Assembly (NCBI GenBank): GCA_029448655.1
Contig: JACCLO010000003.1
Coordinates: 2,728,001 to 2,792,000, forward strand
Direction of reading: 5' to 3'
Length of the DNA stretch: 64,000 nt
Source of the DNA: Wolfiporia cocos
Lineage: Eukaryota > Basidiomycota > Agaricomycetes > Polyporales > Phaeolaceae
Under the pieces are notes generated by a model. It did not search any database, was not told the origin of the DNA, and worked only from the letters and a program-made list of their open reading frames with translations. Positions 25,374 through 36,596 of the stretch are shown piece by piece. Both the position numbers and the translations under genes were made by a program. Position 1 is the stretch's first letter; the number at the start of each line of letters is the position of its first letter.

Positions 25374-26657
25374 GGGCAGATCTCAAACGAACGTGCCCGT
25401 CGGACAGGCCAAGGAGGCTCACGCAGCAAGCTAAGCGGGCACCAATCGCAGCCAAGGCGTTTCGATCCAAATATGGCAACCGCTGTGATAGCGCGCGGGG
25501 AGCGAAAAGGGATGAACTCGGCTCTAGATCTTCTCTGACTGCCTTTCTCTTTGGCACTGTAATGTCTCAAATCTTAATTATCTTTAAGGCCGATCAACTT
25601 CTCAGAGAAGCTGCGGTCACTGCTAGGTTTCCAGAACACTAGACGGCTAGTGTACACCGATGCTAGACTCGCCTACGGCATGGCTGAGTAACTATCACAT
25701 ATAGTTTCATCTAAGCCAGGAACTCAGTGACGACTCATGTTGGGGACATCACATGCACTTCACACCTTGTGAGCAGAGCTCGGACTTCTTCCTACCAACG
25801 AGGGTGATACGCAATACAGTACAGTGCGATCAAAACGGCATGGTTGCTGCCTTAATCTTGCCTTTAGTCAGTCTGATTGTATGAAGCTCCAAATCCCCAT
25901 GCAAAGAAAGTGCAATGCGATTGCAGCGCATCACAGTCGATCTTGTCGCACGCCCGGCAAATGCGCTGAACTTCGCATAATCAGGCAGATAGTGGTCTCG
26001 TTATCATTCAGCAACATTGAATACAATACAGAGCCGCTGCAAGGCATGAGCTACCCACCTCCTACCTTTCCTGTATTCCTTTGGCTCTCAACCTCTCATA
26101 GCTTATACCAGGCAACGTGGCGACCAGAATACGAGTCTAGACAGGTGGCGCGTAAGTTTGCCATTCGCTGTGAATAGTCAATATCTCCACGTATAACTTG
26201 ACGACACGGTTTTCTTAACCGCTTAGCTGCCATCTACTCAACTCGGCTTTTGTCTACCGCAACCTTGAACAAATTTGATGGTCTCCATTTAGAGCGAGTC
26301 CTGCAGTGCCCAATGGCGTGATAACCTAGCCTTTGCTCAGAACCAGGATGCAGGCACAATGAGGTGATCCCCATTTTCTTGGAGATCAGCCGCATATAAT
26401 GAGCGTTCAACCGGGGTTAAGCAGCATCTGGAAGGAGAGGTGAACGTTTGCAGTGACTTCGAGAATGAATAAATTGAGCGCAGCCGAGTGCGGGCTTTGT
26501 CAACAGCAAGCGTCTTCTGACAGATGCTTTGTAAACAGACGAGCCACATAGATTCTAAACTGCTTCAGGCGAAGCCGTTATGGGGTCAATGGCGGAGTGC
26601 TTCCAGCATAGAAGGTCTGTGGAGGAACGCTCTCAGTATTGTCTAACTTTCCCCGCA
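25374..26657. other. Intergenic, divergent promoter region of RED and the OYE gene
   Basis: About 1.28 kb between two divergent starts. No conserved coding segment or RNA is visible. A leader in frame with the OYE exon (26580-26657) could extend that protein by 26 residues. Confidence 0.5.
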
Positions 26658-28048
26658 ATGGAGGATATCGTCTCGCCTGCTGCAGCGAACACGTCGTATT
26701 TCACCCCAGCGCAAGAACCTCCTGCTGGGACTGCGCTACATCCGCAGCCAGATGGCAAACCAATCCCCAAGCTATTCCGGCCTATTACTATCCGTGGTGT
26801 ACACTTTCAAAATCGCATCATGGTAACGGACTTCACCTGTGCCGTCGGAGCCGGTTTTTTTATAATTGACCTTCATAGCTTTCCCCTTTGGGTCAATCAT
26901 CCGCAAACAACGGCTCGTTAACGCCGTGGCACAGTGCACATCGTGGGTTTTCGTATGTCGTACCCGGCTGACAACTGACTCTTGCATGCACAGTGGGCGG
27001 CATCCTAATCTATGGTCCCGGATTAACGTTCATCGAGGCAACTTCCGTGCTTCCCGAGGGACGAACCTCACCGGAGGATAGCGGACTCTGGGACGATTCG
27101 CAGATCGAGTCGCTCCGCAAGCTGGTTGAGTTTGCCCACTCGCAGAACCAGAAGATTGGTATGCAGCTCGGTCATGCAGGGAGGAAGGCGTCCACCGTGG
27201 CCAAGTGGCTAGCCGTAGAGAACGGCGCGAGCGAAGCAGTCGGTGGCTGGCCAAATGATGTGGTAGCCCCATCCGCGATTCCGTACAAGAATAGTCCGGA
27301 CTATCCCAAGCCAAAGCCCCTCAATGAAGAAGGAATCAAGAGGGTTGTAAAGGCTTTTGCTGACGCAGCTGTGCGTGCAGTCAAGGCTGGGGTTGACGTG
27401 ATAGACATACACGGGGCCCATGGATATTTGCTGCACCAGTTTATGAGCCCGGTCTCGAACAAACGGCAAGATAAATACGGTGGGAGCTTTGAGAATCGCA
27501 TCCGTCTCGCACTCGAAGTAGTCGACGCAGTGCGAGCGGTGATTCCAGCAGATATGCCGCTTATGTTCCGGTGAGTAGTTTACACAGCTCGTGTTGTTGC
27601 GGACGTTGATTCTTGCAGACCATCTGCTACCGACTGGCTCGAGGAAGTCGCACCAGATGAGCCGTCTTGGCGATGCGAGGATACAGTGAACCTAGCGGAA
27701 ATTTTGATTGATCATGGGGTAGACCTCATCGATGTCTCCTCTGCGGGCCTTGATTCGAGGCAGAAGATCGAATTTGTCGCGCCCGCGTACCAGGCTCATT
27801 TTGGGGAGGCAGTAAAGAAGAGGGTGGGAGACAGAATGCTCGTCGCATCTGTCGGTGGAATCAAAGACGGCATTATTGCACAGGAGGTCCTCGAAAAGCG
27901 AGGGATAGATATGGTGCTAGTGGGGAGACAGTTCCTGAGAGATCATCAGAGCATTTGGACGTTTGCGGAGCAGCTAGGTGTCACCGTGCAGCTCCCGAAT
28001 CAGGCCAACTGGGTGTTCAAGGGAAGGGGTAGCGCGAGGCGCAAATAA
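26658..28048 (+). CDS. NADH:flavin oxidoreductase, Old Yellow Enzyme YqjM-like class
   Basis: The spliced protein has 411 aa. Exons are 26658-26822, 26879-26942, 26994-27570 and 27619-28048. It is a TIM-barrel FMN enzyme that reduces activated C=C bonds with NAD(P)H. Class features are QLGHAGRKAS, the substrate-binding His pair in HGAHGYLLHQF (His216 and His219), YGGSFENR and LVGRQFL near the C-terminus. The N-terminal flavin-site block reads LSPLGQSSANNG (residues 56-67), where the family normally has SPLCQYS: the Cys is Gly60 and the Tyr is Ser62. The 64-nt exon carrying it is supported by phase and by WHSAHLGG continuity. Whether the enzyme is active is uncertain. The start at MEDIVSP is preferred; an upstream in-frame Met exists at 26580. 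Confidence 0.9.
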
Positions 28049-28611
28049 TCAGTGGACAAGACCCTGTTAGTACTACCTGAGGGTATGACGTGAACCGTCG
28101 TTTTTGATTATCTCCCGGTGATCATTTGCTCAGTTAGCCATACTTGTCGAAGTCCTTTCCATCCAAGAGTGGCACGTTGTTCGCGGTATCAGGGGGTTTC
28201 TACAGATAGCACTGCGTGAATGACAGTGAACTGACGTCGCGGCACCACATACACTATTTGGTTGAAGCATATAGCTTTCGATATTTGTACGTGCGACGAG
28301 CAAAAGACCAGTATACCGGCTTTGTCTATCAAACATCCAAAATGCTTGCTGTGCTTGCGTAGAGACAGACTAAGCGGCGATACGGCAGGCATTCCGCGCG
28401 AGAGGCAACGCACACATCTTGTTCAGAGAGCTCCCTATAGAAAGCGGCGAGATCTAGTGGGGGTCGAGTACTAGTTGGCATGCCATTTTTCGCGCGGTGA
28501 ATAGCGTTTGAACCTTGCAGCAAGATACTGAGGGGAGCATGTGAGAGTTACAGCAAGCCTCCCGATTCCGCTTTGCCGGGGATAGCCCTGGCGATCCGAA
28601 AACACATTGAC

Positions 28612-29176
28612 CTAGCAGTTGTATATGGCGATCGCGGGCTCGTCGAAGTCGTCGGCATACGCTTCAATCCCAGGTAGAGGACCAGGGCCGCCTGCATCAC
28701 AGCTTTTCAATTCGAAGCCGAAAAGTGGACCAGATAACACGCGGGAATTGATGTAATTGCTACTATGACAGTTGGAGGCCAAAATCGCACGGAACAGGAG
28801 GAGGTAGACTTTTGATCTACAGAACAGACCACAGCTAAGAATATAGACGGGAGTGCGGCCGAATTGTCGTACATCAAATTAGTAGGTATACCAGAGGAAA
28901 GGAAACACTCTGAGCTCAGTGGAGAGCCGACTTACCGGCACAGTGTTTTCGCTACTCGTTACATCGTTTCTCGCATCACAATTCGTCATATCTAAATGGT
29001 AGTGATGCACAGCCTCCAGCACCCCAAGGACATCTGCCCCCTCGTCGCGACGGGCCATTAGGTTTAGTTTACTTCGTCGAGATCCGAGTTTGATGGCTTG
29101 GTATTTGACATACCTCCGTCGATCCAAAGCTCGGCAGGGTGGTATACCAGTTGTTGTTCTCATGTTGCCCTGCCAT
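28612..29176 (-). CDS. Predicted small spliced protein, unknown function
   Basis: A possible 94-aa protein built from exons (minus) 29176-29114, 29040-28936, 28816-28791 and 28702-28612. I rebuilt it from splice signals only: GAG|gtatgt, CCG|gtaagt with a ctactaat branch site, and in-phase joins to a stop. It starts MAGQHENNNWYTTLPSFG and ends PGIEAYADDFDEPAIAIYNC. No family is recognised, and there is no signal peptide or membrane segment. The region between exons 2 and 4 has alternative acceptors, so the middle of the model is weak. It is divergent from the DUF2015 gene with 189 bp between starts. Confidence 0.4.
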
Positions 29177-29365
29177 CCACGATTTTAGTTATTGTATTAG
29201 TGGCTGATCAGTCTGCTCGAACTGCTGCCGTTTGGATCTGTATCTGGACCGGGTTGCCACGTGCGCATCATCCGTCGGGCGCCTGTCCTGTTTGCACCTT
29301 CGATCAGTAGCTCCTGTCACAGTGACATTCTGTTACCGACCGCATACATAACCGACTCACCCAAG

Positions 29366-29913
29366 ATGTTGTTCTGGCTGTCCGTTTTTGCTCTGTCAAC
29401 GTTACTGGTAATGTGTGCGTACGTGCTGCATTGGTCTGAACGCAGTACGCTGAACTCATTCTGCAGTGACATTCCGGTACCGTGCCACTCTCATCCCCTA
29501 CGTCCCGAACCCGGTCAAGTCTCTCTTCCCGAGACTTGGCCATTACACACCTCTGTCAACCTTCGCGGAACAGGCTGACGCAGGGTTGACTTCGTCGACT
29601 TTCGACATTGAGGCGAACATCCGGGACGGTGACTCTAGGGCTGGACTCGATGAGCGTGGCACACAGGAGGTATTAGACATCATGCGTCGAGAGAGGGTCA
29701 AGTGAGTGTTTACGACTTGATCTCCCCAACTCTACTAACCTCGCTATCGCTGTAGCTTCGATCAAGCAAGGCTTATCCGCCAGAATCAGATCCTTGCTGC
29801 GAACGGTATTGACCCCTCCGGTTCGTGTCGTTCTCTCACCTCCTCGAATGTCATGTACTGAACTGCGGATTACAGGAATGCCCTTGGATGCCAAGGCTAT
29901 CACGAGATTATGA
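29366..29913 (+). CDS. DUF2015-like small fungal membrane-anchored protein
   Basis: The spliced protein has 128 aa. Exons are 29366-29414, 29467-29701, 29756-29820 and 29876-29913. An N-terminal hydrophobic segment (MLFWLSVFALSTLLVML) is followed by a conserved soluble part: YTPLSTFAEQADAGLTSSTFD, GDSRAGLDERGTQEVLDIMR and FDQARLIRQNQILAANGIDPSGMPLD. This matches my memory of the fungal DUF2015 family, which has no known function. The first donor is at 29415 (gtgcgt), because the nearer gtaatg donor would break the frame. It is a small multi-exon gene that simple open-frame searches would split. Confidence 0.8.
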
Positions 29914-30487
29914 TGTCTGACGCTCCTGTTGTATGTACCATCTATTTGTTGTAATCCTGGACGGACATTACGCTCCTTCATGCGCGCATGCCTCCCCAGC
30001 GCTCATTGCTACCAAGTTTCTAAAGTCTCCCTTGATACTGTCACTGCGTATGTGTGTTCTCTCAGGATTCCTTGCTTAGCTGTATCCGGTCTAATCCGCA
30101 GCGTCTGTCTGGATTACTGTATAAAACACTAATATGCATGATGGTTTGCTACTCCTTGTCGAAATATCGTCTTGCAATCCCACCCGTAGCTTTCCTATGT
30201 TTGGGATCGTCGCAGTAGGCCATTTCTCAGCGAGTGGTCGGTTGCTGCGCGGCGCAGCAACGGTGCACCGCCACATCCGCCGAGACCCTGGCACTGGAAA
30301 CGCGGTCACGTGTACTTGGCAGCTTCAGCTTGAGCTGAGGCTCGTCGCGTTCATCAGCTTTGATCTATCACAGCTTCTTTTATTCTCCATTGTTGCTATC
30401 TACTTCTGTACGCAAGAGCCTAAGTTCTCTCCATAACTGCTGGATGCCTTCCGTAGGACAGTTCTCTGCTAAATCTCCATCAGGGCT

Positions 30488-31621
30488 ATGCTTCGTAAAA
30501 AAGGTGACATCCTAATGATGCTCTCTATGTACAGCTTCTTGTTAATAGCCATCTACCACCTCAAGTGCTCGTTCCCCCTCGAAATTCTCGATGAAATTGC
30601 TGCTTGCCTCCTGGCAGCCGAACCCTCCTTCTCATCAATTGCAAACCTCTCGCTTACATCGTATCAAGTCCGCCAAACTGCTCTGCGCTGCTACTTTTCT
30701 GTATTGTATGCTTGCTCAGCCTCACACTTGGAACGTTGCTGCCACATTCCCGGAGTCTTCAACTGGGTCCGGTCAGTTGCATGAACGCTTGCAATATGCG
30801 CTTTTAACGCATTTATTCGGCGCATATATCCAGCTCCCTCAATGCTGAATCGAGATCCTTGACTCCCAAGCCAGAATTACTGTCTCACTTTGCCGATCTA
30901 CGCGTCATCGAGGTCGACTTCGCCGCGGATGGACTTGCCACTCAGCAGACTCGCACCAAAATCCTCTTCATGCATATTCCCGCCACAATCACTGAAATGA
31001 GACTAACATTTCTCCCGCGCATCGATGCGAAACTTCTAAGTCTGATCGCTTCGAGACTTCCTCATCTTGAAACTCTGGATCTAACCTGCGCCGACCGGCT
31101 TGACGAGGGGTGTTGCTGGCTCTGCTACAAGGAGTCGTCAAGCTGTGCGTTACACTCCCCGCTGCCTGATATGCATAGTACCGTCGAAGATCTCGCAGTA
31201 AACATGTTGTACTGCGCATCAGATCTGACTGCTAATACCGAGGCAGACCTCTTTCGCAAATGCACTGAAGCCCCTCAAGAAGCTTGAACATCTCTTCCTT
31301 GGCGTTCTTCTCTCAGATATAGACCTGATCCACGAGCACATCCTTCATCGGGACCAGCTCGACGTCAGCATGTTCGAACGGCCTATACTCTCAGCTCCTG
31401 ACCGATGCCCTATCTGCGTGGACAAGTACTCTACCATTGTGCGGAAGAGAGAACTAGTTGCCAGTGCGACAATGGCAAAGACGTTGACCACACTACAGAC
31501 GATCAGCTGGAGCACATTCTTCGCGGAAAGTCAGCCCGGGGATGACTCCGAGGCGAGGGTGACGACCATGTGGATTCGCAGGGCGAAAGGACGGATCCAG
31601 GTCAAGAGAGCTTCCTGGTGA
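30488..31621 (+). CDS. F-box-like protein
   Basis: The spliced protein has 340 aa. Exons are 30488-30771, 30834-31197 and 31247-31621. The N-terminal half has an F-box-like helix set (FPLEILDEIAACLLAAEPSFSSIANLSLTSYQVRQ), followed by leucine-rich strand/helix alternation (LRVIEVDF, ITEMRLTFLP, LPHLETLDLT, LKKLEHLFLG). Agaricomycetes carry large families of such F-box/LRR-like proteins, thought to be substrate adaptors of SCF ubiquitin ligases. The first 30 residues before FPLEIL are hydrophobic and atypical; the true start may be further in or on another exon. Confidence 0.7.
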
Positions 31622-33332
31622 CGATACATCCTGGACTTGCTGCAGCTTCTTTCGGATCGACTTCTATGACCTTTGTGACGCTATTGCTCTTATTCTGTGG
31701 TCATAGTCGATGGACTCTGCCTGCTCTGTATGCTGCTGTATGATCGGTAACGCTCCGCTCTTGACCTGATCCTCCTGCGTGCTCCGAACTGTGTGGTCCG
31801 TGTCACCTCCTTGTGTCTCCCGCATCGTGCAAATTTCGAAGATGGGAATCGTCCCTGAGAGCTGCCATGGCGGTGTATCTGAGCTTGGGCTATGTAGCGG
31901 CATGGCCTCATAATTCAATGGTGTCGTCGCCACCCTTCATGAGATAGTAGACAAACAGCTTCGCAGCTAGTCCTCATACTATGAGCCAATGAACTTCGTA
32001 AAAGGAGGTCTTCCTACGGCATTGATCCCGTCATTCTCGAGGCTACCCTAATTCAACACGGCGTTAGATCACAGGTCGACGCTCTTGTAGGGGTATACAG
32101 CCACGAAGAGGTCGTCTTTGTCATGTGTGATCCTACATGGGCCACAGCGCTGCTCTGCGCGTTGTCCAGGGTCATAGCGCTTCCATCGTGGAAGATGTAA
32201 CTAAAGTACGTACAACGTTTCCTACACAGTGAACGTCTTCTAGAGTCAGTTAATCCCATCTTCTTGCAGAAGCACAGTGCCTGAGCAAGACAGACGACGG
32301 GCTCTAGTTGATGAAGTCCCTCCTACGCTCTCGCCGGCAGCTTTGAAGCTGCAATCGTAGTGCTATAGTCGCAAAAGTCCGACTTCTAGATTAGTAGGCG
32401 CCCCGAACTCAAATCCACTTCAAACAAGCAGGGCATGCCTGAGCCGCTTCCACCTGCAAAGAGGCCACGCCAAATTGCGGGGAAGGCCGGTACGAGGTAG
32501 GTATAGTGTATACACCCCGATTGGTCTTTGGAGTGATGACATGCTATTGATCAATAGCGATACTGAGGCGACCGCCAAGGAGCAAGCGGTCTTAGATGAA
32601 TTATTCAGGAGTTTCCACAGGCAAATTGTTGTGGTGAGCGGCAATGTACTAGGTGAGATCCGCCGCAGACCCGCCCCAAAATGCGCATCTAGTAAGGTGG
32701 TACATGCCAAAGCAATGCAGAACCGTACTCTGACACGGAGGATAGACCGAATTAGCTAGTGAGTCGTTACGCGTATCTGTGCGACTTGTTGATCAGTGTA
32801 ACGTTGCTCCTGATGGCAGCGATCGCAGTCGAAGATTAGGGTGAAGCTATATATAGTACACAAACCCTCTCGCTGTTGCCTGATGGCTGGACGCCATGGG
32901 CTCAGCATCGCCTCGTATTAGCAAGTAGTCTTGGATGCCATTTCGTTTTCGCCCCTCTGCGGGGCAATCGAGTGATGCTGAGTGGGCAGAAGCAGGGTGG
33001 CCCCACTGTTTTGGACGAATATGTGTTCCTCAAAGAATCGAACTTCAGAAGTTTGAGTAGAAGAGGAGACTGGCAGTGGCCAGATGTACAGGCTGTCGTG
33101 CTTGAATCGACAGACAGTCGTAAATATACATTTGATGATGGAGAATTGTCCCGTTGAAACTAATTCTCGGCATAAGTAAGTTGAAGCAATCAAAGACAGA
33201 AAGCGCGCGAATCTACATCGTTGTACGTTGAGTGATTAATCCGCCCCTCCCCCGAGAAACGCGCCGGGTTGCCGGCTGTTGCCGGTGGCCGATCGCGGAG
33301 ATTTTACTTCTTGGACTCTCAAAGTGATTGGC
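31622..33332. other. Gene-poor stretch, 1.7 kb
   Basis: No recognised gene. Open frames at 31664-31933 (-, 89 aa), 32475-32759 (+, 94 aa) and 32876-33157 (+, 93 aa) show no family motif and no clear splice partners, so I do not call them. The last about 90 bp are GC-rich and contain the direct repeat gttgccgg twice (33266-33287 area), probably part of the PET117 promoter. Confidence 0.45.
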
Positions 33333-33626
33333 ATGTCTCGTATAGCCAAGGCAGCCCTTGTCACCTCACTTCTGACTACTGCTGTCGTTATATGGGGCGT
33401 GCATTTCCTGCAGAACCAGGAACGCGAGGTGAATAGACTGTAACAAGTGGGCGATTAAACCATGCTGAGTCGCGGAAAGACGATGTTCCAAGGAGTACTT
33501 CGTGATGACGAACGCAGACGCGAAAAAATGCGCCAGCGAGAGCAAGAACTTCAGGAGTCAATGCGGAAGCAAGAGATATACGAACGAGTACAACATGTGT
33601 CTAACGCTGACCCCAATTCTTCCTAA
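33333..33626 (+). CDS. PET117: Pet117-type cytochrome c oxidase assembly factor
   Basis: The spliced protein has 80 aa. Exons are 33333-33428 and 33480-33626, joined in phase 0 across a 51-nt intron. It starts MSRIAKAALVTS with a single N-terminal membrane segment (LTTAVVIWGVHFL), then NQERE, TMFQGVLRDDERRREKMRQRE and a charged helix. This is the normal Pet117 layout and length. The protein sits in the mitochondrial inner membrane and supports heme-A-linked COX assembly. The gene is too short and too split to be seen as one open frame. It converges on the TAP-like peptidase gene, with 307 bp between stop codons. Confidence 0.88.
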
Positions 33627-33933
33627 ATCGGTGAAGGAATATGACGGTACGAGAAAGCTGATAAAATCATGGTATCTGTTTGACACATACGATGAGGCTA
33701 CGTACAGATGCTCTTGGAAATGTGCTTGTACATTGATGTGGTCACACAATGGCAGACCCGTACAGTGCAACATTGTCTGCATTCTTCTCCCGCAGCTCGT
33801 ACCCTGCCATTGGGGCAACTAGGCATATCTTGATGATGAATTCACGTCCATGCACCCTGTGGGTACATGCAGGAATATAACACATACAATTCTACAGAGC
33901 TATACAACAATGCACCACATCACAATAGGTTGG

Positions 33934-35899
33934 TCAGACCAATCCGAAGCTCGGGACTTCTTCCGCCATCCCTCTCAGAGCATCTAGCAGTTCCTTATCC
34001 TCCGTTGACATCGCATGCACATCAGGGTTGACCGTACCGACGAACGGCAGCTCGTCAGGCTCGCACACGGTGCCATCCTTTGGCAGTGTGCCGTTCTCGA
34101 AGTATGCGCGTAGATGCTTTGCGGTGCAGAGGGACGGCGCAGCGAGCGAGCAGTGCCCGTACGAGTTTTGCACCAACAAGCCAGATCCGCCATAGCGAGC
34201 ATGTACGGCGCGGGCATCGGTCAAGGGACACACCGTATCATATGCGGGTGACACGAGCAAGACAGGATTCGACGTGTTCTCTGCCGCAAGCGGTCCTGTG
34301 TACCGCCACTTGGGACGGACGCGCCACTCGGCGCACCGCAGATATGCGTTCCCCCAGATTGGCGCGGCGAACTGCGATATGGCTGTGAGGTTCGTGAACC
34401 AGTCGTGGAATCCATCCGCGGAGAACTGATAGGGGTCGCCATCTCCGCAGGAGATGACGTGTAGCGCCTCGTGATCTGTGAGCCATTGCGGCGTGTCTGT
34501 GCAACTGCATGCGTACGTGTCGAATTTGGACGACAACTCCGAAAGTGCGGTCTGGTTGTTGCGCTCCACCGAGACGAACAGCTCCGCGAGGGAGGGAAAG
34601 TTGATCACTGGGCTGTACGAAGCCCGGAATGCATAGGTGTGCAGAGCCTTTTCGGTGAGCACGAATGGACCGGTGGATGTGAATGGCACAACCAGCGGCT
34701 GATCTATCAGGCTCGAGAGGATAGAATTGACGCGATTCTGGATCTTGTCCACTGATGATTCATACAGTGGACATTTTGAGGAGCCTGCCTGGTGGCAAAA
34801 CATGAAAAATGATCGCCAAACTGCGTCGGTATCCACCAAATTGGAATTCCACAATGCGCCAAGGTAGTTGTAGCCGTCGAAGACACCATCGATAATCACT
34901 CGCCCTACTTTGTCCGGGTACATCGCGGAGAAGTACTGTCCAAGAATTGACCCATAGCTCTGCAGATGCCGTGAGGATTCTGTAGTCTCATGAGTAAAAC
35001 GAGCACGCACGAATCCCCAGTATTTCAGCTTGTCTTCGCCCAATCTCTGTGTGATTTCTAGCATGTCGGTTGCAACGCTTGCAGTACTCATGAATCTCCC
35101 AGCGCCCCATTCAGCAGCCGTTCCATTCTCACTCTCCTTTCCATTGCCACCCAGTACCTCCTCACACCGCCGTCCAATTGCGGCTTGTCGTGCGCGAGCA
35201 AATGGAATCGAGCCATCAGTCAGGTTCAGCATCCTATCTCCACCTTGCAAGTCCCAGATCTTGTGCTGTGATTGAGAATCGAAGCATTGTGCAGAAGGGG
35301 TGCTGGCTCCCGTCCCGCGAGGATCAAATCCAAGAACGTCAAAGGATCCGCCTGCGATGCGCGAAATGTCTTTTCCGCGACGCCTAACCAGATCCGTTCC
35401 TGAGCCTCCAGGACCTCCTGGATTGATCAGGATCGTGCCTCGGTAGTTCTCGGTATCGGTTGCGGGCAACATTTGCAGTGCGAGGGTCACATTGGGACCG
35501 TAGCCCGGCGGAGAGAGATAATCGAGAGGAAGAATCAGGCGTGCACACTTGTATTCAGAGAAACATGATGACCATGTTATTTCGGTAGAGGGATCAAACT
35601 ATCAAATCGAGTTGTTGAGTTCGATATTTGCCAGAATATTGTGGCGACTATCACGGTATACGCACAGAAAACCAGTCAAACTCAGGCTCCTCTGACCTTA
35701 CAGTGGAGATCGCTCTTATCAGACCACAAGCCTGGAAGCCAGTTGACCATAGGGCGTGAATACCATACAGCACGATAATCAGACAGGCGTGTTTCAGGAG
35801 GGCGCGGGACCGATGAAATGCACCCCGCTGTGGCGTCGAGCAGTCGGCAGGTAACAAGGCTGGAGAACCCTTCTGCACTTTGTTCTCGCGATAGCCCAT
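33934..35899 (-). CDS. TAP-like serine peptidase / alpha-beta hydrolase (S33-like)
   Basis: The spliced protein has 615 aa. Exons (minus) are 35899-35666, 35598-35011 and 34959-33934. The N-terminus has a hydrophobic segment (about residues 37-55, HACLIIVLYGIHALWS) acting as a signal anchor. The alpha/beta-hydrolase core shows TILINPGGPGGSG (oxyanion region), the nucleophile Ser275 in G-F-S-Y-G, an Asp in SPAYDTVCP, and His in SYGHCSLA within the C-terminal TAP-like domain. Many N-x-S/T sites and the extra cysteines fit a secreted or cell-surface enzyme. The family cleaves prolyl or tripeptide N-termini. The intron at 35010-34961 lies immediately before the catalytic Ser codon and is required to restore the G-x-S-x-G motif. 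Confidence 0.88.
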
Positions 35900-36596
35900 C
35901 GCGTAATCTTCACTGCCTGTTGCGTTCGGCCGAGTCTTTACTGGGAGCAGTGGTGTTGGCGAACGAGCTCAGCAGCGGGATGAGTTAGTAAGACGGCGCT
36001 CTACAAGGGTTTAGTCGAAGCGCCCGGAATCAAAACGTATGCACGGCCTGCCGAGTGCCGAGTGCCGCGACATCAGACGCTTGTCTAAATCGCGGACTTC
36101 GAATCTGCAAAGGCGGAGTGATGTGATGTCTGATCGCGGAGAGACCAGTTCCGTCCTTCCGAAACGTTAGAGGACCCTGATCCGGAGGATCTGAAACGAA
36201 TCCATGTTGTCTCTCAGTCATTGGCAGGATCGTACCGCTATCAGACACGAAGTGGGACGCGGCACCGAGTTCAGTGACAATGATATGCATTACAACGGAC
36301 CAAAGCTACAGCCTCTGACAACGAATGATCCGCCATCCTGTAACAAAGAGCCGGTATCAACCATCCAGGTCCGTTGCGGATGTAGCTTGGCGAGCAATGG
36401 CGAGCAAAAGAAGTGGCGAAGACGCCGAGGTACACGTTTCTTCACGCTACTCATGGACATCTCAGTTTGACAGCTCTTTCGTGATGTGGAGGAGTCCCGA
36501 GACGAGCTGGTAGATCGTTCCACGGTGAAAAGCTGGGGCAAACGTGGATCCATAGCGTACTGCCGAGGGCACAACTTGCACCCGAAACAAGTTCGA
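35900..36596. other. Intergenic, about 0.7 kb
   Basis: Upstream of the TAP-like peptidase and downstream of the TFIIIC gene, both on the minus strand. No feature recognised. Confidence 0.5.

Noticed and set aside
32876..33157. A 93-codon plus-strand frame (MPDGWTPWAQHR...)
   Set aside because: Moderately protein-like, but it has no recognised family or splice partners; not enough to call a gene.
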